Shown here one piece after another: positions 46,960 through 55,970 of a DNA stretch of 64,000 nt (its first letter is position 1; the number at the start of each line of letters is the position of its first letter). The translations under genes and the position numbers were made by a program. A model generated the notes under the pieces. That model ran no database searches. It worked only from the letters and a program-made list of their open reading frames with translations, and was not told the DNA's origin. The stretch is from contig NZ_CP093280.1 of NCBI RefSeq assembly GCF_026651855.1, positions 3,884,001-3,948,000 of the forward strand, in the 5' to 3' direction. The stretch comes from Pseudomonas silvicola (GTDB lineage Bacteria; Pseudomonadota; Gammaproteobacteria; Pseudomonadales; Pseudomonadaceae).

Positions 46960-47926
46960 GCACATCTCGCAGCCGGTCGCTGCCATCGCTTGGCAGCGGC
47001 GGCAGGCCGGCTTCCACGGCCTGCATGGCCCGGTCAGCTTCCAGGAAGGCTTCGATCAGCGTCTGCGCCAGGTAGGACAGCTTGTAGCCGGCGCGGCTGA
47101 CGATGCCGTAGTGGGTGTAGAACTCCGCTGCCTGCGGGTCCAGCCCACGCACCTTGAGCAGTTTGAGGCCCTGCTGCAGATAAGGGTTGCTGCGGCTGAC
47201 GTTGGTGGTGCCTATGGCATCGGAATGCTGGATCACGGCCACCAGGCTATAGCCATTGTCGCACTCGATGCTGGTCTGGAAGTCAGGTCGGCCGCTGAGT
47301 TCCACCAGCGCTTTGCGCAGGTTGGGCGGGCGCACGGTGCCGGCCAAGGGGTAGCTGAACAGTTGCTCCACGCTGACCTCATCGAAGGATGCCAGCGGGT
47401 GGCCGCTGCGGCAGCAGAACCCCCAGCGGTGGGGGCTGAGCAGTTGCACCCGGTAGTCGGGGTCGAATTCGAAATGGCGGGCGTCGGCGACGAAGAACTC
47501 GCATTCCTCGGCCAGCAACCGTTGCCCCAGCGCCTGCCAGTTGTCCACGTGGAAGCGCAGGCGCACCTTCGGCAGTTGGCGGGTGAAGTGGCCGATGGCC
47601 TGGGGCATCAGCCAGGCGGCGGGCGCCGGGCCGCAGCCGAACGACAGCTCACCGGCCTCGCGCTCGTTGAACTGGCGCACTTCATTGATCAGGTTGTGGG
47701 CGTTGCCCACCAGCAGCCGCGCATGCTCCAGCACGATCAGTCCTTTCTTGGTGGGCTCCAGGTTACGGTTGCGATCGATCAGCCGTGCGCCGAAGCTTTG
47801 TTCCAGCGCCTGGATACTGCGGCTGAAGGCCGACTGGGAGATATTGACCGACTGGGCGGCGAGGCCGAAGTTGCGAAATTCGACCAGGGCAATGAAGTGG
47901 CGAAGCTGGCGCAGATCCAGGTGCAT
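46940..47926 (-). CDS. LysR-family transcriptional regulator
   Basis: A 328-residue LysR protein. The winged helix lies in residues about 3-63 (LRQLRHFIALVEFRNFGLAAQSVNISQSAFSRSI, with SQSAFSRSIQALE as the recognition part) and the effector domain covers 90-300. It converges on the glycan-type operon and lies downstream of the aldoxime operon, so it may control either, but there is no divergent promoter that would identify the target. Confidence 0.88.
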   Translation of the reverse strand: MHLDLRQLRHFIALVEFRNFGLAAQSVNISQSAFSRSIQALEQSFGARLIDRNRNLEPTKKGLIVLEHARLLVGNAHNLINEVRQFNEREAGELSFGCGPAPAAWLMPQAIGHFTRQLPKVRLRFHVDNWQALGQRLLAEECEFFVADARHFEFDPDYRVQLLSPHRWGFCCRSGHPLASFDEVSVEQLFSYPLAGTVRPPNLRKALVELSGRPDFQTSIECDNGYSLVAVIQHSDAIGTTNVSRSNPYLQQGLKLLKVRGLDPQAAEFYTHYGIVSRAGYKLSYLAQTLIEAFLEADRAMQAVEAGLPPLPSDGSDRLRDVLTGLAH

Positions 47927-47994
47927 GTTGACGCGGGTTCCAGAGGCCGGGGGGCGGTTACTGTGCCCGTTTCCTGGCGCCGGGGGAAAGAACC

Positions 47995-48020
47995 AAAAAA
48001 CCGCGCAGCGGCGGTTTTGG
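47995..48020 (-). terminator. Rho-independent terminator of the aldoxime operon
   Basis: CCGC/GCGG with flanking AAAA/TTTT pairs forms a hairpin with a 6-base loop, followed on the minus strand by TTTTTTGG. It lies 97 bp after the stop of the outer-membrane channel gene. Confidence 0.7.
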
Positions 48021-48039
48021 CATAAGTAAGTGGCCCCGC

Positions 48040-48096
48040 GTAGCAGCGGACCCGGCCGCGTCCCGAGCGCCGCGCAGCATTAGGCCCACCGCATGC
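48040..48096 (+). repeat. Dispersed REP-like element, family B copy 3
   Basis: The core at 48040-48062 matches 29179-29201 and the opposite strand of 6085-6107. AGGCCCACCGCATGC at 48082-48096 repeats 6064-6078. It lies between the terminator and the 3' end of the outer-membrane channel gene. Confidence 0.6.
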
Positions 48097-48116
48097 GCGG
48101 CCGACATTGGGGAGAG

Positions 48117-49001
48117 CTAGAACAATTTGGCCAGCCGCAGGTTCAGGCGGGCCTTTTCCTTGAACCCTTGCTCTACCTCAAGGTCTCGCCCGGCTTCGAC
48201 TTGCATCTGCAGCGACGCGGTGAGCATATGGGTAACCATCACCCGCGCATAGGTGGTGTCGGTGGTGTCATCCTGGTCCACCCCGGCTACCGACGTCTTG
48301 CCACCCTGTACCCGGCCGCCCCCCGCTGCCACCTGGGTAGTGGGCGAGAGGTTGTAGCGCAGGTAGGCCTGGTACTCGTAGCGGGCCTGCTGCTTCAACG
48401 TCACGCCGCCGCTGGTGTAGTCATGGTTGGGCCCGAACCAGGACACGTCCGCCGCGGTGTCCAGTGCCCACTGTGCATTGAAGTGGTGAATGTAAGCGCC
48501 CTGCAGCAACAAGCGCCAACGGTTCTCACCCAGATTCAGGGCATCATCGCGGTCGTAGCTGCCGGTGGGCACATAGACGTAGGGCGCCAGCGACACAATG
48601 TCCTTGTTCGCAGTGTTCAGCCGCCACTTCACCGGCGCGCCCAGTATCAGGTCGCCGGTGCCGGTGGTCTGGCCCAGCGCGCTGGCGTCGCCACTGGCAT
48701 GAAGGTGGCCGTACGGCAGAATGGCTTGCGGTTCGACCACCAGGTTGTCGGCCAGGCCAATGGAGTGGATGTAGCGCAGCAAGCTGACATCGGTCTTGAG
48801 TCGGAAGTTATCCGAGACCTTGTGGCCCTGCTGATAGTAATCGCTGTTGTCGGCGTGCTGAACGTACAGCAGCAGTGCACTGGCACCCACGGGCAATGGC
48901 TCGTAGTCGCCAGCGGTGATTTCCAGGGCCTGGGCGCTGCTGGCGCCGCAGGCCAGGGCCAGCAGGCCCAGGTGACGGGGGGCACGGGTGAACAGGTACA
49001 T
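48117..49001 (-). CDS. Outer-membrane channel, SphA/MetA (Phenol_MetA_deg) family
   Basis: A 294-residue outer-membrane beta-barrel. A signal peptide ends at about SAQA, the mature part starts LEITAGDYEPLPVGASALLLY and the barrel closes with RLNLRLAKLF (terminal Phe). The family is common in catabolic operons for hydrophobic or aromatic compounds. It follows the aldoxime dehydratase gene by 73 bp and should bring the substrate through the outer membrane. The ATG at 49001 follows GGAGTT. Confidence 0.83.
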   Translation of the reverse strand: MYLFTRAPRHLGLLALACGASSAQALEITAGDYEPLPVGASALLLYVQHADNSDYYQQGHKVSDNFRLKTDVSLLRYIHSIGLADNLVVEPQAILPYGHLHASGDASALGQTTGTGDLILGAPVKWRLNTANKDIVSLAPYVYVPTGSYDRDDALNLGENRWRLLLQGAYIHHFNAQWALDTAADVSWFGPNHDYTSGGVTLKQQARYEYQAYLRYNLSPTTQVAAGGGRVQGGKTSVAGVDQDDTTDTTYARVMVTHMLTASLQMQVEAGRDLEVEQGFKEKARLNLRLAKLF

Positions 49002-49074
49002 GGTCGAACTCCAGGCGTGGCGAGGCCTGCGCTGGCCGGGCCAGCGCAACCGAGTAGATGAATGAGCGGTCCGG

Positions 49075-50103
49075 TCAGCGCGAGAGCAGGCCGCTGCCGG
49101 GGTGGCAATTGACGTATTCGAAAAACTGCGCGCTGGCCGGTATGACCGCCACTTCGTGATACAGCCGCAACTGAATCTGGAAGTTGAGGGTTTGCACGTA
49201 GCTCATGAACCCGCCGAAGATCGCTACATGCGTGGGGTGGGTCTTGGCCCAGCGTTCCAGGTGGGCGAGATCATCGAACCAGGCCAGGCCGAAGCTTTTA
49301 TCGATGGGCAGCCCGCTGCGATCCACCGCCTGCATGAACCGGCAACTCAGGCAGCCGATGTCGCCGCCCTGGTCGCGCAGGAAGGTCATGCCGGTTTCCA
49401 GCACCGGGCGCACGTCATTCAAATACAGCCGACGCTCCTCGCCACGGGTGTCGCTCCAGTCCTGGCCGGAGCGGATCAGGCACAGGTTGTCACGGCCTGG
49501 CAGGCGTACCCGTTTGCCGTGGGGCGGGGGCCGGCTGGCCGGCGCACGCCCCGGTAGCGGATCGACCTGGGCAATGGGCAGGCGATCGCGGGCGCTACCC
49601 CAGTAGCCATGTTCCAGAATCGGCGCGCTGACGTGGCTGGCCAGGTGGCCGATGCCTTCGGCGCGGTCCGGGGATGAAAACACCGTCTCGAAGCGCTCGG
49701 CGGTAGGGCACACCACTTCCATGAACCAGCCCAGCGGGCCGCGCTCGCGGGCTTCGTGTTGCCACCAGGCGTTAAACCCGCAGGTCTGCTGCCAGCGGGC
49801 GAAGGCCTGGACGTCAGCCCAGTAGGCGATGGCGATGCCGGTGTGAAAGCCCTCGGCATCCACGCATTCGGCGCCATCCCAGAACAGCGGGCCGTCGGCC
49901 ATGGAAAACCGCTCGGTGATGGGCGCCAGATCGCTGAGGGCAATGCCGTCGCGGCCTTGCACGCCGAAACAGGCCATCACCACCTGGCCGGTCAGGGGGC
50001 TGAAGCGCGATGACCAGGCCGGGAAAGGCGGTTGGTAGTGGGCCGGTGTCGCTGCCGGGCACTGGCGTTGCTGACGCAGGTGGTCGGGGATCGCCGATTC
50101 CAT
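49075..50103 (-). CDS. oxd: Aldoxime dehydratase (haem enzyme)
   Basis: A 342-residue haem lyase that removes water from aldoximes to give nitriles. Key residues match the known enzymes: haem-ligating His292 in THVAIFGGF, distal catalytic His316 in LYHEVAV, Arg172 in GYWGSARDR and Ser212 in RSGQDWS. Length equals that of the OxdA/OxdB group (about 350). It starts 1 bp after the nitrilase stop, so nitrile made here would be handed to the nitrilase. Confidence 0.93.
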   Translation of the reverse strand: MESAIPDHLRQQRQCPAATPAHYQPPFPAWSSRFSPLTGQVVMACFGVQGRDGIALSDLAPITERFSMADGPLFWDGAECVDAEGFHTGIAIAYWADVQAFARWQQTCGFNAWWQHEARERGPLGWFMEVVCPTAERFETVFSSPDRAEGIGHLASHVSAPILEHGYWGSARDRLPIAQVDPLPGRAPASRPPPHGKRVRLPGRDNLCLIRSGQDWSDTRGEERRLYLNDVRPVLETGMTFLRDQGGDIGCLSCRFMQAVDRSGLPIDKSFGLAWFDDLAHLERWAKTHPTHVAIFGGFMSYVQTLNFQIQLRLYHEVAVIPASAQFFEYVNCHPGSGLLSR

Positions 50104-50104
50104 C

Positions 50105-51115
50105 TCAGGCCTCCTGCGCGCCGCTGGGGGTGTCGGTACCCGGCTCCAGGCTCTCGAAGCTGGGGGCGCAGAAGTCGACCACGCACGGGTTGGCTGCGCG
50201 GTTGAGCATCAGCCGGGTGACATCGGGGCGCGAGTAGTGCCCGGCCGGGTCGGCGGCCACCTTGGCATAGATCAGCGCCGCAGGGTCCAGGGTGGCATAC
50301 AGCAGGCCTTCTTCATCCTCTGCCAGCGGCGTGGCGAGTTCGCTGCCATCGGGGCCGAAGATCCGCGCATGGCCGCCACCGGCCTGCAGCAGATGGCGCT
50401 TGGCGTCGGTGTCGCACAGCAACTCGATCATCTGCGGTGACACCAGGGCACAGGGGGCGATCACGAAGCACTGGCCTTCGGCGGCGTACACCCGCGATGC
50501 AGCGATGTTCACCTCCGGGCCCAGGGCTGCCGTGGCATGGCGGTACAGGCTAAAGCTCGGCCAGGCGCCCACGTGAATCTGCTCGTTCTGGGCGTACAGG
50601 GCGTATTTGGACAGCGGTTGCAGGTGCTCCCAGCAGCACAGGGCCCCCAGGGTGCCCAGCGTGGTGTCGAAGGTGCGCAGCGAACTGCCATCGCTCTCGC
50701 CGAACAGGGTGCGTTCTACATGGGTGGCCTTGAGCTTGCGGCGCACCCCCACGGTCTGCCCCTGATCGTCGATGATCCACTGGCCGATGTACAAGCTGGC
50801 CTTGGCCCGTTCGCTGTAGCCCAGGACCACATGGATGCCGTGTTCGCGGGCCGCGTCGCTGATGCGCCGGGCCTCGGTGCTGTCGAGCACCAGCGATTGC
50901 TCATGGTAGCGGTGTACTAACGGCAGGTACGCGGCCGGTGCGTCGAGCCACAGGAACCACGGGTAGCCCGGAATCCAGGTTTCCGGAAAGGCGATCAACT
51001 CGGCACCCGCGGCGGCGGCCTGGGCTATCAGGGCGATGGTCTTGTCGACGGTGGCGTGCAGGTCCAGGAACACAGGGGCAGCTTGCACACAGGCGACTTT
51101 TATCGGTTTTTGCAT
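50105..51115 (-). CDS. nit: Nitrilase
   Basis: A 336-residue carbon-nitrogen hydrolase. Catalytic Glu45 (FPETWIPGYP), Lys in RRKLKATH (127 or 129) and Cys161 (LCCWEHLQP) are intact, in the aliphatic/arylacetonitrilase pattern. It makes a carboxylic acid and ammonia from a nitrile. I chose ATG 51115 (MQKPIKVACVQ) with a normal start, not the longer frame to 51298, which would run into the divergent regulatory region. It forms an operon with oxd and the outer-membrane channel. Confidence 0.92.
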   Translation of the reverse strand: MQKPIKVACVQAAPVFLDLHATVDKTIALIAQAAAAGAELIAFPETWIPGYPWFLWLDAPAAYLPLVHRYHEQSLVLDSTEARRISDAAREHGIHVVLGYSERAKASLYIGQWIIDDQGQTVGVRRKLKATHVERTLFGESDGSSLRTFDTTLGTLGALCCWEHLQPLSKYALYAQNEQIHVGAWPSFSLYRHATAALGPEVNIAASRVYAAEGQCFVIAPCALVSPQMIELLCDTDAKRHLLQAGGGHARIFGPDGSELATPLAEDEEGLLYATLDPAALIYAKVAADPAGHYSRPDVTRLMLNRAANPCVVDFCAPSFESLEPGTDTPSGAQEA

Positions 51116-51167
51116 GGTGAGGCTCTCGGCTGTTTCGGTTGAGCACAGCCTAGGGCCGCTCGGTAGC

Positions 51168-51207
51168 GGGGCAGTAGGACCCACGGGAACTGAAAATTGA
51201 CTGCCCC
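51168..51207. promoter_or_regulatory. Spaced inverted repeat in the nitrilase-AraC divergent region
   Basis: GGGGCAGT (51168-51175) and ACTGCCCC (51200-51207) are perfect inverted repeats 32 bp apart start to start, about three helical turns. Direct repeats ATCGAGG at 51255 and 51265 lie nearer the AraC start. Either may be the regulator's operator. Confidence 0.5.
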
Positions 51208-51281
51208 GGCACAAGGGGGGCAGGCGGAGCAGGAATTGCATCAAAAACGCCCGTATCGAGGTTGATCGAGGATTGTTGACC

Positions 51282-52229
51282 ATGAGTATCCAGTTCACGA
51301 CTGACAGCGTGGCGCCGCGGGAGCGCTTGGCCTACTGGCAGGAAGTGGTGTGCGATACCTTCGTGCCACTGGAGTGCCGGCTCGGTTCCCCCGAGGGGTT
51401 CGAAGGCCATTTGCAGGCGGCGCGCCTGGGCGAGTTGGCGTTGGTCGATGTGCGTGCCCAGGCGCAGACCGTGGTGCGAGACCGCCGGGCCATCGCCCAT
51501 GGCGATGCCGAGTACGTGCTGCTCGGCTTTGCCCGTGAAGGCCGGGCAGGGGTGGAGCAGGAGGGGCGCGAGGCATGCCTGGAGGTGGGCGACTTCGCTA
51601 TCTACGACACGCGCCGGCCTTACCGGCTGCACTTCGATGGGGCATTTCGCCAGACCGTGGTGCAGATCCCTCGCGCCAGCTTGCAGCGGCGCCTGGGTAA
51701 CCTTGAGTACCTGACGGCACGGGCGATGTCACGAAATAACCCATTGGAGCGCCTGGTGGCCGACTTCCTGCTGGGCCTGGGTGCCCTGGAAGACCAATTG
51801 CCGGCTGCCCAGCAGGTGTGCCTGGGCGAGCAGGGCCTGGACCTGCTCGCCATGGCCCTGTTCCAGCGTGGCCAGGGGCAAGGCACGCTGGCCGGCAGTG
51901 CGCGCTGCACGGCGTTGCTGTTGCGCATCAAGGATTACGTGAAGGCCCACCTGGGCGACCAGGACCTGAGCGTGGCGGGGGTGAGTGCCTGCTTCGGTGT
52001 CACGCCGCGCTACGTCAACCGCCTGTTTCAGCAAGAGCAGACATCCTTTGGTCGTTACCTGCTGCTCAGCCGACTGCAACGCTGCGCCCGTGATCTGCGT
52101 GACCCAGCACTGGCGGCCCGGCAGATCAGTGAAATCGCCTACCGCTGGGGGTTTGTCGACATGGCGCATTTCAGCCGGGCGTTCCGCGCCCGCTTCGAGA
52201 CAACGCCCCGTGAGTACCGCCGCGGTTGA
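51282..52229 (+). CDS. AraC-family regulator, probable activator of the aldoxime operon
   Basis: A 315-residue regulator. An AraC-binding-like N-terminal domain (about 5-175) precedes two C-terminal helix-turn-helices (about 215-312): LSVAGVSACFGVTPRYVNRLF and QISEIAYRWGFVDMAHFSRAF. It is divergent from the nitrilase gene with 166 bp between starts. Aldoxime or its metabolites are the probable effectors. Confidence 0.88.
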   Translation: MSIQFTTDSVAPRERLAYWQEVVCDTFVPLECRLGSPEGFEGHLQAARLGELALVDVRAQAQTVVRDRRAIAHGDAEYVLLGFAREGRAGVEQEGREACLEVGDFAIYDTRRPYRLHFDGAFRQTVVQIPRASLQRRLGNLEYLTARAMSRNNPLERLVADFLLGLGALEDQLPAAQQVCLGEQGLDLLAMALFQRGQGQGTLAGSARCTALLLRIKDYVKAHLGDQDLSVAGVSACFGVTPRYVNRLFQQEQTSFGRYLLLSRLQRCARDLRDPALAARQISEIAYRWGFVDMAHFSRAFRARFETTPREYRRG

Positions 52230-52350
52230 GGAGTGCCGCGTGCGCGGGCCGCGTTTTGGGAAACTTTCCGGGCGTTGAGGGGGTCAAGCCTTGCATCGGC
52301 CCGGGCTTTTGCTGCGTTTCCCTTGCCCGGCGCAACCAGAGGCTGACTGC

Positions 52351-53310
52351 ATGACTTCGACCCCTGCGCTCAACACCGTGACCGGCCACGCCGGCCTGAT
52401 CGCCATCGACAAGATCGGCAACAAGGTGCTGTTCCTCGACCCCATCACCTACCGGCCGCTGCGCGCCCTCGACGGCTTCACCCCGCGTGTCCATGAACTG
52501 GCCATTTCCCCCGACCGACGCTTGGCCTACGTGCCCATCTACGGCGACGGCAAGCATGGCGACAACCCGCACCCAGGCCATGAACTGGCGGTGATCGACC
52601 TGCACGCCCGCCGCCATGTCCGGACCCTCAGCGTTGCCCCGTTCAAGGCGCCGCACTGCCTGAGGTGGGGGCCCCAGGGCCAGCTCTACTGCCTGTGCGA
52701 GAACAGCGGCGTGGTATTGGAAATGGACGCCGAGAGTGGCCGTATCCTGCACGCCATCGAAACCGGCTCCAGCAACGCCCATCGCATGGAGTTGCTGCCC
52801 GACGGTTCCAAGCTCTATACCGAAAACGAGGAAGATGCGTTCGTTTCGGTGATCGACTTGCGGGCGCGTCGCCGAATCAAGGACATCGAACTGACAGGGC
52901 CACTGGATGGTATCGGCCTGTCACCGAGTGGCGAAACCCTGGTGCTGGTGTCCGATGCCCTGCCGCAGCTGTTTGTCGTCGATACCCGCACCGACCAGGT
53001 CACCCGCACCATCGACCTGCAGGGCTACCGCAAACCCGCGCAGATCGCTCGCTACAGCCCCGATGGCCGCTACCTGGTGGTGACCAGCCACGAAGAGCCG
53101 CTGGCCACCGTGTTGCCTGCCAGTCTCGATGCCCAGCAGCCGGTCCATTTGCAAAAAGGGCCGATGGACATGGCCTTTCACGAAGATGGCCGCACGGTAC
53201 TGATCGCCAACCATGATGCCGGGTCCATCAGCGTGGTGGACCTGGCCTCGGGGCAGGTGGTGCGGACCCTTGCGTGTGGCAAGGGCGTGGAGACGTTATC
53301 GTTCTATTGA
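52351..53310 (+). CDS. YncE-like beta-propeller protein
   Basis: A 319-residue protein with repeating VIDL/VLD blades (LAVIDLHARRHVRTLS, FVSVIDLRARRRIKDIE, LFVVDTRTDQVTRTIDL, ISVVDLASGQVVRTL). These make a seven-bladed propeller of the YncE/40-residue repeat type. No signal peptide is present, so it is probably cytoplasmic. The ATG at 52351 follows AGAGG. Function unknown; proximity to the aldoxime regulator may be incidental. Confidence 0.82.
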   Translation: MTSTPALNTVTGHAGLIAIDKIGNKVLFLDPITYRPLRALDGFTPRVHELAISPDRRLAYVPIYGDGKHGDNPHPGHELAVIDLHARRHVRTLSVAPFKAPHCLRWGPQGQLYCLCENSGVVLEMDAESGRILHAIETGSSNAHRMELLPDGSKLYTENEEDAFVSVIDLRARRRIKDIELTGPLDGIGLSPSGETLVLVSDALPQLFVVDTRTDQVTRTIDLQGYRKPAQIARYSPDGRYLVVTSHEEPLATVLPASLDAQQPVHLQKGPMDMAFHEDGRTVLIANHDAGSISVVDLASGQVVRTLACGKGVETLSFY

Positions 53311-53418
53311 GGGGCAGGGCATTAACTTAGAGCAAACCAGCATTGGCCCGGGGGGGAGTGTCTGGGTAGTCTGCGAGCAAGGTTCTTTTCCACGGAACCA
53401 GGCCCAGGGAGGCACGCC

Positions 53419-53637
53419 ATGATGATCTACGACGTATTCGGCACATTGCTGGGGGTGCGCAAGGCCGGCGAACACTGGCAGGTATTCCGCGTTGATACCG
53501 GCGAGGGCAAGCACTCGCGGATGCACGAGGTGGTCATCCCCGACTTCGTCACCGAAGCCGAGATCGCCGGTTGGCTGGATGACATTTACCACGAATCCGC
53601 GCGCGGGGTTCACCGGGAGGTGAAGCGATTGCAATAG
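53419..53637 (+). CDS. Small hypothetical protein
   Basis: A 72-residue soluble protein (MMIYDVFGTLLGVRKAGEHW, ending EVKRLQ), with GGGAGG upstream. I do not recognise the family. It is 108 bp after the beta-propeller gene and converges on the SDR gene. Confidence 0.75.
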   Translation: MMIYDVFGTLLGVRKAGEHWQVFRVDTGEGKHSRMHEVVIPDFVTEAEIAGWLDDIYHESARGVHREVKRLQ

Positions 53638-53705
53638 CTGGCCGTCACTGGCACCGCGACGCCTGCTTCGCGAAGTGGCGCCGGAGGGCCGGCGCGCTGG
53701 AGGGG

Positions 53706-54503
53706 TTACTGCTGCACGGCCTGCACTGAACCACCGTCGACGCGTACATTGCTGCCGTTGACGAACGACGCGCGTTCGGACACCAGCAAGGCGATGACAG
53801 CCGCGACTTCCTCGGCTTTGCCGCGACGTTTCTGGACGATGCCGGGGCGTTCTTCTTCAAGGAAACTGGCGACGGCTTCGTCGAACGACAGGCCGTTTTC
53901 CTTCGCGCGCTTTTCCATCATCTGGTCGGTCATGCCGCTGGCAATGAAGGCAGGCGCCACGGTGTTGCACAGCACACCATGTTCTGCTTCCTTGTACGAG
54001 AGGTTCTTGACGAATGCAGCCAGCGCTGCCTTGGCGACATTATAGACCGCCTCGTCATAATACGGTTGCACGGCATTCTCCGAGGTGATGCACACGAATC
54101 GCCCCCAGCCGCGCGGGCGCATACGGGGGATGGTGGCGCGGGCCACGCGCACGGAAGAAAAGAAGTCGGTTTTCCAGGCCTCTTCATAGTCCGCATCGGT
54201 GAGCGCCAGCGGGTCGCCCTTGGCACCGGTCACGCCGCTGGTGTGTACCACGATGTCGACCTTGCCGAAGCGTTCTTCACCCTTGGCCACGATCTCGTTT
54301 ACCTGGCGCTGGTCGGTCGTGTCAGCTGCCACCAGCAGGTACTCCCCCGGCAAGTCGACGAACGCCGCTTGCAGGGCTTCTTGCTTGAGGTCGCTGAGTA
54401 CCAGCAATACCCCTTCTTCACTCAAGAGTTTGGCGGTGGCCTGGCCGATACCGCCAGCGGCCCCGGTGATCAGCGCGACGCGCCCCTTGATACCCAGATC
54501 CAT
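53706..54503 (-). CDS. Short-chain dehydrogenase/reductase
   Basis: A 265-residue SDR oxidoreductase. NAD(P) motif TGAAGGIG (residues 14-21), the Ser in CITSENAV, and YNVAK with the catalytic Tyr and Lys are in place. The C-terminal NGSNVRVDGG is typical. A loop of about 15 extra residues (KRAKENGLSFDEAVASF) sits before the last helices. Substrate unknown. Confidence 0.87.
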   Translation of the reverse strand: MDLGIKGRVALITGAAGGIGQATAKLLSEEGVLLVLSDLKQEALQAAFVDLPGEYLLVAADTTDQRQVNEIVAKGEERFGKVDIVVHTSGVTGAKGDPLALTDADYEEAWKTDFFSSVRVARATIPRMRPRGWGRFVCITSENAVQPYYDEAVYNVAKAALAAFVKNLSYKEAEHGVLCNTVAPAFIASGMTDQMMEKRAKENGLSFDEAVASFLEEERPGIVQKRRGKAEEVAAVIALLVSERASFVNGSNVRVDGGSVQAVQQ

Positions 54504-54523
54504 GAAAACCTCGCCTCATAAAC

Positions 54524-54593
54524 GACCGGGCCCCGCGCCCGGTCTCTGTCATGGGACCGGGTGCGAGGCCTGTCGACTCAACTTTTCGACAGG
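54524..54593 (-). terminator. Double hairpin after fapF
   Basis: Two perfect 8-bp stems lie between fapF and the SDR gene: CCTGTCGA/TCGACAGG (54569-54593) and GACCGGGC/GCCCGGTC (54524-54544). Neither is followed by a long T-run on the minus strand, so termination is plausible but not certain. Confidence 0.45.
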
Positions 54594-55901
54594 TCAGAAA
54601 TAGTAGGGGAATTTCAGGCTGAAGGTGAAGTCGGGGGCATCGTCGGTCATGCCGATGGACAGGTTGGGCACGATGGTCAGCGAGTCGCTGGCGGCGATGG
54701 TCATGCCGATGTTGAAGTAGCCGGCGTTGGCGTCGCTGGCCGGCACGCCCTGCCAGTCGCCGCCGTCCTGCTTGATCTTGCTGCGGCGCTGGATGAGGTC
54801 GGTCAGCGAGAAGGACATGCTCATCTTCTCGTTGAGGGCGAAGGCCACGCCGGCGCTGATCTGGAAGCTGTCGCCCAGGTCGACCTTGCCGCCAACCGAA
54901 CTACCCACGTTGGGGTCGATGTCGTCGAAACTGTTCACGAAGTTGTGGGTGTAGGCGAAGCTGCCGAACAGCACCGCCGGGTCGAAGCTCTTGATCAGCG
55001 AAATACCGGGGGTGATGGACCACACGCCGTTACCGGTGGGCAGGGTTTCAGGCACGGCCAGGTTGTCGTTGGTACTCGAACGAATCAGCTTGATGCCGTA
55101 GGGGTCCTTGCCGGTAGGGGCTTTGACGCGCAGGCTGACCACCGCGTCAGGCCGGTAGGGGCCTTCGTCCATGAACTTGTAGGCCACGCCGGCGTTGATG
55201 TCGCCGATGGTCGGGTCGCGGCTGACCGACTCCTGGGAGATTTTCGTGCTGTCGCCGCCCACGCCACCGGACTGATATTCCGAATCACGATAGATGACCG
55301 GCACGTTCAGGTCGAACTGCCAGCGGTTGTTGATGTTGTAGCGGCCCGTGACATCCAGGGTCCAGGTATCGGCCTTGATGCGGTCGACGTTGAGGTCGCC
55401 GAGGAAAATCGAGTCCAGCGCCAGGAAACCGTTGAGTACCAGTTGGCGGGTGTCGTAGTGCGAATAGGTGATGCCGGTCTCCAGGCTGAACTTGCCGCCA
55501 CCAAAGAACCCGGTGTTCTCGTCATACAGGTTGTTGACGCTCTGCGCCGGGGCCTGGTCGTCCTTGAGCGATTGCCCGTAGGAAGCCCCGCCCGCCGCGC
55601 CCCCGCTGGCCTGGGCAGCGCTGGTGCCTGGGGCACCGGTGGCCACGGTCTGGGCCTTGCTGGGTTCGGCCGGGGATTTGCTCAGGCGTTTGGGCGGCGG
55701 GGCGGCGGGGGCTTCTTCGACCTGCCGGACCCGTTGCTCCAATACCATCAGGGCCTGTTGCTGTTGATCGTAACGTTGCTTGAGTTGCGCCAGTTCCTGT
55801 TTCAGCTCCTCGACCTGTGGGTCGGGGGCGGCCTGCAGAAGCGTCGCTGGAAGTAGCGCGCTCAAGCAGACCACAGCGTTGAACGAAAGCGATCGTTGCA
55901 T
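54594..55901 (-). CDS. fapF: Fap amyloid exporter, outer-membrane channel FapF
   Basis: A 435-residue trimeric outer-membrane channel for Fap amyloid subunits. After the signal peptide (QAA) comes a coiled coil (about 27-62, [20 protein letters not shown]), a Pro/Ala linker, then a barrel ending in FSLKFPYYF. The order coiled coil-linker-barrel is the FapF architecture. It is the last gene of fapABCDEF; the ATG at 55901 excludes a longer frame. Confidence 0.9.
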   Translation of the reverse strand: MQRSLSFNAVVCLSALLPATLLQAAPDPQVEELKQELAQLKQRYDQQQQALMVLEQRVRQVEEAPAAPPPKRLSKSPAEPSKAQTVATGAPGTSAAQASGGAAGGASYGQSLKDDQAPAQSVNNLYDENTGFFGGGKFSLETGITYSHYDTRQLVLNGFLALDSIFLGDLNVDRIKADTWTLDVTGRYNINNRWQFDLNVPVIYRDSEYQSGGVGGDSTKISQESVSRDPTIGDINAGVAYKFMDEGPYRPDAVVSLRVKAPTGKDPYGIKLIRSSTNDNLAVPETLPTGNGVWSITPGISLIKSFDPAVLFGSFAYTHNFVNSFDDIDPNVGSSVGGKVDLGDSFQISAGVAFALNEKMSMSFSLTDLIQRRSKIKQDGGDWQGVPASDANAGYFNIGMTIAASDSLTIVPNLSIGMTDDAPDFTFSLKFPYYF

Positions 55902-55970
55902 GGTGAGCCGTCCCTTGTGACTGCATTTATTTTGAGACGAAGCGTAGTCCAGTTTTTCAGGCAACGTGGT

